From Microbulbifer harenosus (GTDB taxonomy: Bacteria > Pseudomonadota > Gammaproteobacteria > Pseudomonadales > Cellvibrionaceae), in the NCBI RefSeq assembly GCF_005771435.1, contig NZ_VANI01000006.1:124001-188000 (forward strand): 64,000 bases of DNA. Direction: 5' to 3'. The stretch's first letter is position 1. Each line of letters begins with the position of its first letter. Positions 20,922 to 27,462 of the stretch are shown piece by piece. The notes beneath the pieces were generated by a model. That model worked only from the letters and a program-made list of their open reading frames with translations. It made no database searches and was not told the origin of the DNA. Position numbers and translations under genes: made by a program.

Positions 20922-22877
20922 TTACAGCTCGTGGTACCCGTTCTGCGTCCACAGATCCGCTGTCGGGTCGCTCATGTCTGGCGTCATGATCTCTGCAGTA
21001 AGTCCAGGCTCGGACTGGGCTGAGCTCGCGTCACCCAACAGACTGCCCAGAGCTTCCGTCGAAAGAAGATCACTTTGGACAAAGTCTTCCAGCAGATCTT
21101 CGAGACTGACGTACGCTCCAGTGTCGCTCTGATGTGTTGAATCGGAACTACCAGGATCGTCACTGTATTCAGCCAGTTCTATGGCTTTCTCAAGCGCTTC
21201 TTCGAGCGTGGCGTCAAGTGCTCCCTGGCCACCAAACTCTGACTGAGATGCCATCAGTGCGACTCCGTTATCCGGTCCATAGAGTGGCACCGCCATGAAA
21301 TCACCACTGGGTTCCTCACCATCGGGCGACATCGCTACCCCATAGTCCGGTGGGCAGTGTCCGAAGTCGCAATCTATGCCGATGTCGATATCTACATAGA
21401 TGTCGATATAGCAGCCCTTATCACAGCCGTCGGTAGGTGGACCAAACCCTTTGTCGATATCCACCGCGATTTCAACATCGACATCAATCCCATGCAGGCT
21501 TATTTGATGGCTGTAGACCCAATCGCTGTCGGAATCTGCATCCGCGTCCGCGTCTGAATCTGCGTCGGCATCGCACTCAATGTCGATATCAACATCCACA
21601 TTGATGTCGCAGTGGCAGTGCTCGTCGCAATCGGCGTCGGCGTCTGCATCGGCATCGGCGTCGGCGTCGGCATCCGCATCCGCATCGGCGTCGGCATCGG
21701 CATCGGCATCGGCATCGGCATCCGCATCGGCATCGGCATCCGCATCGGCGTCGGCATCCGCATCGGCATCGGCATCGGCATCCGCATCGGCGTCGGCATC
21801 CGCGTCAGCGTCAGCGTCGGCGTCGGCGTCAGCATCGGCGTCGGCATCCGCGTCGGCATCGGCATCCGCATCGGCATCCGCATCGGCATCCGCGTCGGCA
21901 TCGGCATCCGCATCGGCATCCGCGTCGGCATCCGCATCCGCGTCGGCATCGGCATCCGCATCGGCATCGGCATCGGCATCCGCGTCGGCATCCGCATCGG
22001 CGTCAGCATCCGCGTCGGCATCGGCATCCGCGTCGGCATCCGCATCGGCGTCAGCATCCGCATCGGCATCGGCGTCGGCATCCGCGTCGGCATCCGCATC
22101 GGCGTCGGCATCCGCGTCGGCATCGGCATCCGCATCGGCATCCGCGTCGGCATCCGCGTCGGCATCCGCATCGGCGTCAGCATCCGCGTCGGCATCGGCA
22201 TCCGCGTCGGCATCGGCATCCGCATCGGCGTCAGCATCGGCGTCAGCATCGGCGTCAGCATCGGCGTCAGCATCGGCGTCCGCATCGGCATCCGCATCGG
22301 TATCAGCATCCGCATCGGCATCCGCGTCTGTATCTGCGTCCGCATCCGCATCAGAGTCCGCGTCAGCATCCCCGTCCGGGGGCGGTGGCGCGGGGGGCGG
22401 GGGTGGCGGCGGGGGTGGTGGGACGTATGGCGAGAAGCTAGGTCCGGAGGAGTCATCATCGTCGGCATTAGCAATCGCGATGATGCCCAACGCGGCTAAA
22501 CCCGCCCATACCCACGGGCAAACAATTTCCCCCGTAGGAGGAATGATGCCAGCGAAGCCCGTACTGCTGCTCGCCTGAGCCATCGAAAGTATTGAACCAT
22601 CGGCTCCTTGCTGAGCAAGCAATATCTCGCCAGATTCAGGATCCTCCAAGAAGAGATCACTAGCGATATCGCCCGAATCCGCGAGATAAAAATTCTCGAT
22701 GGTAATTATTTCCCCGGACGCCAGCTGTATGATCAGATCATCGCCGGATCTGGAAAACGAAATAATGTCATCCTGCGACAGTGCCAACTTGACGTACCCC
22801 GGAGCGTTCAAAACCACGTTGGCGGAATCAAACGAACTCAGGGTGCCGCTGGATTTATCAACTACATGTGTTTGCAT
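20922..22877 (-). CDS. Secreted BapA-prefix protein with 124-unit Asp-Ala repeat
   Basis: A 651-residue, extremely acidic protein. Residues 1-105 are a BapA/LapA-type prefix domain ([20 protein letters not shown]); a hydrophobic helix ([16 protein letters not shown]) lies at 123-138 and a poly-Pro linker at 152-167. Residues 170-416 have Asp at every even position, with Ala between them apart from a few Ser and Thr. A Cys/His cluster CDEHCHCD (417-424) and three Asp/hydrophobic alternating strands follow (e.g. [12 protein letters not shown]). The C-terminal 60 residues ([15 protein letters not shown] ... WTQNGYHEL) match the paralog. No RTX repeats and no signal peptide, consistent with export by the adjacent type I system. 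Metal binding or a matrix role is inferred. Confidence 0.88.
   Translation of the reverse strand: MQTHVVDKSSGTLSSFDSANVVLNAPGYVKLALSQDDIISFSRSGDDLIIQLASGEIITIENFYLADSGDIASDLFLEDPESGEILLAQQGADGSILSMAQASSSTGFAGIIPPTGEIVCPWVWAGLAALGIIAIANADDDDSSGPSFSPYVPPPPPPPPPPAPPPPDGDADADSDADADADTDADADADADTDADADADADADADADADADADADADADADADADADADADADADADADADADADADADADADADADADADADADADADADADADADADADADADADADADADADADADADADADADADADADADADADADADADADADADADADADADADADADADADADADADADADADADADADADADADADADADADADADADADADADADADADADADADADADADADADCDEHCHCDINVDVDIDIECDADADSDADADADSDSDWVYSHQISLHGIDVDVEIAVDIDKGFGPPTDGCDKGCYIDIYVDIDIGIDCDFGHCPPDYGVAMSPDGEEPSGDFMAVPLYGPDNGVALMASQSEFGGQGALDATLEEALEKAIELAEYSDDPGSSDSTHQSDTGAYVSLEDLLEDFVQSDLLSTEALGSLLGDASSAQSEPGLTAEIMTPDMSDPTADLWTQNGYHEL
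21630..22370 (-). repeat. 741-bp hexanucleotide minisatellite coding (Asp-Ala)n
   Basis: Uninterrupted GAY-GCN hexamers, 247 codons. Third positions vary, yet longer blocks of 18-40 bp recur, e.g. the plus-strand pattern GGCATCCGCGTCGGCATCCG. That points to growth by tandem duplication of multi-hexamer units under selection for the Asp-X pattern. The tract also keeps several other reading frames open; those are shadows. Confidence 0.95.
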
Positions 22878-23184
22878 CCTGCCTACCCTTGCTTATCCGT
22901 CATCCCGTGACGGAGCCCCAACTCGATTTGGCGAATTTGTGCTTTGGCGCCCCAAGACCCCCAAGAACAGTTTTCGCACCAAGTGATCATTTTTTGACCA
23001 CTTATATAACGGTATGGCTGAGTTATTCGCTTATTTCAAGCAGAGCAATGGCATGCTGCCAATTGAGCACATGAATCGGAATTGAATGCCAAACAAGAGG
23101 TGTAAAGTTCCGCCACAAAACAAATTACTGCGTCGGAAATGCGAGGTGTTCTCATCATAGTTCGACGCAGTAACCGCCCTGAAT
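22878..23184 (-). promoter_or_regulatory. Upstream region of the large Asp-Ala gene: leader hairpin and conserved block
   Basis: This 307-bp gene-free stretch holds two elements shared with the paralog. A hairpin at 22896-22914 reads, on the minus strand, TCCGTCA-CGGGA-TGACGGA, with GGA in the loop and a second GGA overlapping the start (CAGGATG). The conserved block at 23011-23044 contains minus-strand TTGAAA and, 19 bp on, TACCGT. The remainder towards the MFS gene stop shows nothing recognisable. Confidence 0.55.
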
Positions 23185-24447
23185 TCACAGTGCTGCGGAA
23201 CGCTCCGTAGACACTGGCGACGGATCAGATGCTGGTGAAGTATCTGTGATCCGACCGCTTCGGAAATACAGAAACAAAACCAGCCCGCACAGAAGAAAGG
23301 TTCCCCAGTAGAGAGACGAACCACTCCACTTCTCGATTACAAAACCCCCAACCAACGGCGCACTTGACCAGCCAAGTGTGTAAAAAGACGTCGCGCCAAA
23401 ATAGCTACCCCTGAGATGATCGGGAGCCATCCGGTCTACCTGGATACTCATTGTCGGGAACAAAATTGTTTCGGCTACGCTCACAACGAAGGTCGCACCC
23501 AACCAGCCATAGAACCAGTGGACCGGATTGATCGCAAACCACACCTGCCCTGCCGCGAGAACAAAAATTCCCATCACAATCCGGCGGTTGATACTCAATG
23601 CACGCATCAATTTCAGCAATGGAAACTGCAGCAGAATAATCGTCGATGCATTCACCAGAATCATGCTGGAGATCAGCTGTATCAAGTCGGGAGCACTACT
23701 TTGTGTAAGGTACTGCACCAGGCTGGAATCCATATGCGCGTAGATAAACAGCGTAAGAATGTTGGCAAACACCACGATCAAAAAAGCTTTGTCACGCCGC
23801 AGTACCGTCAAGGTCGCTCGGAAGCTCGTCGGCGGATGCCGCTTCAGTCTCGCTGCCACTCCCGATGTTGTATACCGGAACGCCCATACAAAGCCGAGAC
23901 AGAGAAAAAGGTAGCTGAGCGCGGTAAGCCCGAACGTGGACTGCTGCGCACTGATCCCGACCCAAACGCCCACGACCGGTCCCAGTGCAGCCCCCACATT
24001 GATCAGAAAATAGCGAAACTGCAGTGCAAGCTCACGAACCTGCTTTTGCTTGATCAGATCACCAAACAATGCGCTTGCTGGTGGTTCCCAGATGGCGCGA
24101 CCAATGGAACAAAGCGTAATGGACACGACAAAGGCAGACAGTGACTCCGCCACGGCGAGTAGCGCAAACGCACAGGTGTTGATCAATGTACCCAGGATTA
24201 ATATGGTGCGCCTGCCATATCTGTCAGACAGGGTACCCATATAGAACCCGAGCAGAGTCGCCGCCATCGCCGATACACTGAGAATAAGTCCGATATATGC
24301 CGGTCCCAGTGAAAATTTCTCATGCAGCAGAATCGCGAGAAATGGCCACACCATAAAATAAGTGCCGCGCCCGAAAAAACTTCCGATCAGAATTATCCAT
24401 ATCAACGGCGGTAAGCCATAGAGTGATTGCCACCACTGCCTGTCCAT
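23185..24447 (-). CDS. MFS transporter
   Basis: A 420-residue inner-membrane protein with about 12 transmembrane helices. The MFS loop motif GTLSDRYGRRTILILG lies between helices 2 and 3, and RAIWEPPASALFGDL resembles the helix 4-5 region of MdtH/YceL-like drug exporters. It lies upstream of and on the same strand as the Asp-Ala genes but with 307 bp between, so co-transcription is doubtful. Substrate unknown; efflux of a small molecule is the usual role of such proteins. Confidence 0.9.
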   Translation of the reverse strand: MDRQWWQSLYGLPPLIWIILIGSFFGRGTYFMVWPFLAILLHEKFSLGPAYIGLILSVSAMAATLLGFYMGTLSDRYGRRTILILGTLINTCAFALLAVAESLSAFVVSITLCSIGRAIWEPPASALFGDLIKQKQVRELALQFRYFLINVGAALGPVVGVWVGISAQQSTFGLTALSYLFLCLGFVWAFRYTTSGVAARLKRHPPTSFRATLTVLRRDKAFLIVVFANILTLFIYAHMDSSLVQYLTQSSAPDLIQLISSMILVNASTIILLQFPLLKLMRALSINRRIVMGIFVLAAGQVWFAINPVHWFYGWLGATFVVSVAETILFPTMSIQVDRMAPDHLRGSYFGATSFYTLGWSSAPLVGGFVIEKWSGSSLYWGTFLLCGLVLFLYFRSGRITDTSPASDPSPVSTERSAAL

Positions 24448-24471
24448 GCCGATCCTCCCATGTTAACGGCA

Positions 24472-24507
24472 AAAAAAAACCCGGAGGCCAAGACCATCCG
24501 GGTTTTT
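24472..24507 (-). terminator. Rho-independent terminator after the 124-residue orphan gene
   Basis: AAAAACCCGGA pairs with TCCGGGTTTTT around a short loop (24475-24507). On the minus strand the stem is followed by a run of Ts. It sits between the orphan gene and the MFS gene and supports the former being expressed. Confidence 0.85.
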
Positions 24508-24556
24508 CCTGGAGAGTCTTGATGAAACCCTCCAGAACACACATTTTGGTAATCTG

Positions 24557-24931
24557 TCAGGTGATCATACCGCGCACTCGAATAGCCACTGCGGAGGCCA
24601 GCACGGAAACGGACAGATGTTTACACAGCATATTAACCAGCATTTCCGCACGAGGGGTATATTCGGCCATCATTTCAGGTAGGGAAGTATGGAGTGAGAA
24701 AAGACGCACGCGGGCCATCAGTGCCAGCGCTGCTCGCTGCCAACGATAACCCGATAAGTTCACGCGTTTGATCTGAGAGTTCATTTGATTCCGTACCCGG
24801 TTGCACCGAGAGGTTTCTGATACATTTTCCACTCGCCTGCCGTCGGCCTCTATTTGTGCGATTGACAGGAAGGCAACCATCATATCCGACCCGCCATTTC
24901 GCGCAACCGATAATTCGCGGATTTTTCGCAT
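24557..24931 (-). CDS. Hypothetical 124-residue protein
   Basis: Not recognised. The start at 24931 is chosen because GGAG lies 7 nt before the ATG on the minus strand; upstream in-frame codons would overlap the divergent esterase gene. A strong terminator follows the stop, supporting a genuine single-gene unit. The protein begins MRKIRELSVARNGGSD, faintly like a double-glycine leader. It is Arg-rich (several Arg and Lys, e.g. RCNRVRNQMNSQIKRVN), with two moderately hydrophobic segments in the C-terminal half (ALALMARVRLF; LSVSVLASAVAIRV). Role unknown; coding status is likely but not certain. Confidence 0.6.
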   Translation of the reverse strand: MRKIRELSVARNGGSDMMVAFLSIAQIEADGRRVENVSETSRCNRVRNQMNSQIKRVNLSGYRWQRAALALMARVRLFSLHTSLPEMMAEYTPRAEMLVNMLCKHLSVSVLASAVAIRVRGMIT

Positions 24932-25074
24932 TTTTTTCTCCGGAAACAAAATGGTCATGAAAACTGCCGACCCGATCCTGTGATACCCGCTTCTATACTG
25001 ACTGATGAATCCGGAAAGAGATCGCCTCTGTAGGGTTCGCTCCTGTGTACCCTTTGAAAAGGATGCTGAACGCC

Positions 25075-26685
25075 ATGCCCCACTCCAGAAAGATAAACCC
25101 ATCCGACGATAAGCTTCATCAGAATGCCGTCCTGATCGAAACGAGCCATGGAATACTCCAAGGGCGGGTCATACCGGAATGCCCCGACGGGCCCGGCGCC
25201 GTAAGACAGTTTTTGGGAATTCCCTACGCGGAACCTCCCGTCGGCCCGCTACGCTGGCACCCGCCCCAGCCACTTTCCCCCTGGACCGGAGTCCGGAATG
25301 CCAGCAGCTTCGCCATGCCCGCACCGCAAAACCCCAATCATTTGTTTGATATCCGGGGACCGGAAGGACAAGAGCCGAAAAATGAAGATTGCCTCTACCT
25401 GAATATCCATGCGCCGCTCTATCCTGCGCACGGGAAACTACCGGTAATGGTATGGATTCACGGCGGCTCATTTTATTTAGGGTCCGGTTGTCAGGCCCTG
25501 TATGACGGGCAGTACCTCGCAGGTAGCGGACGCGCAATCGTGGTGACACTCAACTACCGCTTGGGCGCATTGGGATTCCTCCGGCTGAAACAACTGAGCG
25601 ATATTCCTGCAACCGGTAATGAAGGTATTCTGGACCAGATTGCGGCGCTGCGTTGGGTACAGAACAATATTTCCGCCTTTGGCGGTGACCCGAACAACAT
25701 CACCCTCTTTGGGGAATCCGCCGGCGCCATGAGTATCGCCAGCCTGTTTGCGGCGCAGGATGCCAACCACATACCTCTGGGCGGCACGCTCTTTCATAAG
25801 GCGATAGTCCAGAGCGGCAATCCCGCCGTTTACAGTCAGCCGGAGAAAGCCACGGCGATGGCGGAAAAATTCTGCGAAATTCTGTCGGCCCTGCGGGGTG
25901 GCAGGCCCATCAGGTTTCCGCCCACAACCGAAGAGCTGCTCAAAGCCCAGGAGTTACTCCTGAATAATCCTGAAACCGATCGCCACTGGGGCCACCTCCC
26001 CTTCAAACCCGTACTTGATGGTGAACTGATTACTTGCCCACCCATAGACGCTCTGCGCGGTGGCGCCAGTACCGGCGTGGCCCTGCTAGTGGGGAGCAAC
26101 AGCGATGAATGGAACCTGTTCAGTGCGGCGCGACCGGAAACCCTGACACTGAACGATCAAGATATTCGCGACCACCTACTGCCGCTGTTGCCGGACGAGC
26201 TGATCCAGCCATTGCTGGAGCACTATCGGCAGCGGGCAGAATGCCTCGGTGACAATCCATGGCCGCTGTGGAGCCGCGCCTGGAACATGTTACTGACCGA
26301 TATGACATTCACGGTACCCGGGCTGCGCCTACTACAGGCCCACCAGGGTAAGTGCTTTCACTATCACTTTGCGCAACCGCTGCGCGCTCAGCCCATGCTC
26401 GGCGCCTGCCACGCCTCGGAGCTTGGCTATGTGTTCGGTACCCACGGCGCGCCGGAACTCCAGCACCTCTATGGAGGTGAGCAGGAGCCGCATATTCTCA
26501 GCGAATCCATGCGTAATGCATGGCTAAGTTTTGCCGAATCCGGAGATCCGGGAGACGACTGGCCCGACTTTGCATTGGGGTATAGCCGTTGCTTTGGGCA
26601 AACGGACGATAGACAGACAGACACAAGAATCCTGCAGCAGGTGTGGCAGATTCTGGACGACAGCAAACTTGGCGGATTTCTTTAG
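25075..26685 (+). CDS. Type-B carboxylesterase/lipase
   Basis: A 536-residue alpha/beta-hydrolase of the carboxylesterase type-B (para-nitrobenzyl esterase) family. The family signature EDCLYLNI is near residue 104, the oxyanion-hole segment WIHGGSFYLGSG near 128, and the nucleophile elbow GESAGAMS places Ser at 215. Catalytic acid and histidine (ACHASELGYVFG segment) are consistent. No signal peptide is visible, so it is probably cytoplasmic. The start at 25075 has AAGGA 11 nt upstream; a GTG at 25045 and ATG at 25063 are also in frame. It is divergent from the orphan gene and followed after 100 bp by a phosphatase. Confidence 0.92.
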   Translation: MPHSRKINPSDDKLHQNAVLIETSHGILQGRVIPECPDGPGAVRQFLGIPYAEPPVGPLRWHPPQPLSPWTGVRNASSFAMPAPQNPNHLFDIRGPEGQEPKNEDCLYLNIHAPLYPAHGKLPVMVWIHGGSFYLGSGCQALYDGQYLAGSGRAIVVTLNYRLGALGFLRLKQLSDIPATGNEGILDQIAALRWVQNNISAFGGDPNNITLFGESAGAMSIASLFAAQDANHIPLGGTLFHKAIVQSGNPAVYSQPEKATAMAEKFCEILSALRGGRPIRFPPTTEELLKAQELLLNNPETDRHWGHLPFKPVLDGELITCPPIDALRGGASTGVALLVGSNSDEWNLFSAARPETLTLNDQDIRDHLLPLLPDELIQPLLEHYRQRAECLGDNPWPLWSRAWNMLLTDMTFTVPGLRLLQAHQGKCFHYHFAQPLRAQPMLGACHASELGYVFGTHGAPELQHLYGGEQEPHILSESMRNAWLSFAESGDPGDDWPDFALGYSRCFGQTDDRQTDTRILQQVWQILDDSKLGGFL

Positions 26686-26785
26686 AGATCAATACTGCGC
26701 GCGAAATTCATAATAAAACGTTAAAATCCCGCTGAGGATTTCCAGCCGGAATACCTCACACAAACTTCTAAAAAAGGCTGACGAT

Positions 26786-27376
26786 TTGCATCAGATTTTG
26801 TTGATTCGCCATGGCGAAGCCGCCAAGTCCTCTACCGATGACGACCCGGGCCTGACACACCTCGGCCGGCGGCAAGCGGAGATACTGGCAGATGATCTGG
26901 ACCGACAGTTTCCAGATGGCGGCGGCGTACGGCTGATCAGCAGCCCCAAAGCGCGCGCAATCCAGACAGCAACCCCACTAGTCCAGCGCTGGCAATGCCG
27001 CCTGGATAAATCGCCAAAGGTCATTGAGATCCCATCGCCCGCGGGAGTAAAACTGGCGGAGCGCGGCGGATGGATTCGGACGCTGCTCAACAGCCACTGG
27101 GACAGCCTCACCCCTTTGCAAACAGAATGGAGAATGGGCATTACCGACTATCTCCTGCAGTTATCCTCCCATGGGGAGAATGAAGAGTTCCACACCACTC
27201 TGATTTTCTGCCACTTCATGGTAATCAATTCTATAGTGGCAACCATCCGCAATGACTTGCAGGTGGTGCAGTTTCACCCCGACTACACCTCGCAGACCCG
27301 TCTTTTCCTCGAGCAAGGAAAACTGTCGCTTGCAGAACTCGGGCAGGAAAAAAGTATCGACAACCTGATTCAGTAA
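26786..27376 (+). CDS. Histidine phosphatase family protein
   Basis: A 196-residue protein with the RHGE motif at residues 8-11 (LIRHGEAAKS) and the second catalytic block reading FCHFMVINSIV, which supplies the general His. This is the SixA/phosphoglycerate-mutase-like fold. The first codon is TTG at 26786, preceded by an AAAGG at a suitable distance; no good ATG lies upstream. It follows the esterase by 100 bp. A small GC hairpin lies just after the stop (27384-27400). Substrate unknown. Confidence 0.85.
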   Translation: MHQILLIRHGEAAKSSTDDDPGLTHLGRRQAEILADDLDRQFPDGGGVRLISSPKARAIQTATPLVQRWQCRLDKSPKVIEIPSPAGVKLAERGGWIRTLLNSHWDSLTPLQTEWRMGITDYLLQLSSHGENEEFHTTLIFCHFMVINSIVATIRNDLQVVQFHPDYTSQTRLFLEQGKLSLAELGQEKSIDNLIQ

Positions 27377-27462
27377 TGCGAAACGGGCTGGGGGAGCCCG
27401 CTCGATTAGTCTGAAAAGAAAATAGTGATCCCTCATTGCCCCGTCTGCGGCCGTATCCGAGA

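Noticed and set aside
21580..22578. Plus-strand open frame coding poly(Ser-Ala), and two others (Ile-Gly/Arg and Met/Pro-Arg types), across the Asp-Ala tract
   Set aside because: They are frame shadows of the hexanucleotide repeat; the minus-strand frame alone has a conserved paralog, flanking domains, a start signal and a terminator.
20922..22877. RTX adhesin
   Set aside because: No GGxGxD nonapeptide repeats are present; only the prefix domain and the type I context resemble such adhesins.
24932..25102. 57-codon upstream extension of the 124-residue orphan protein
   Set aside because: It would overlap the esterase start, and a good Shine-Dalgarno lies before the ATG at 24931 instead.
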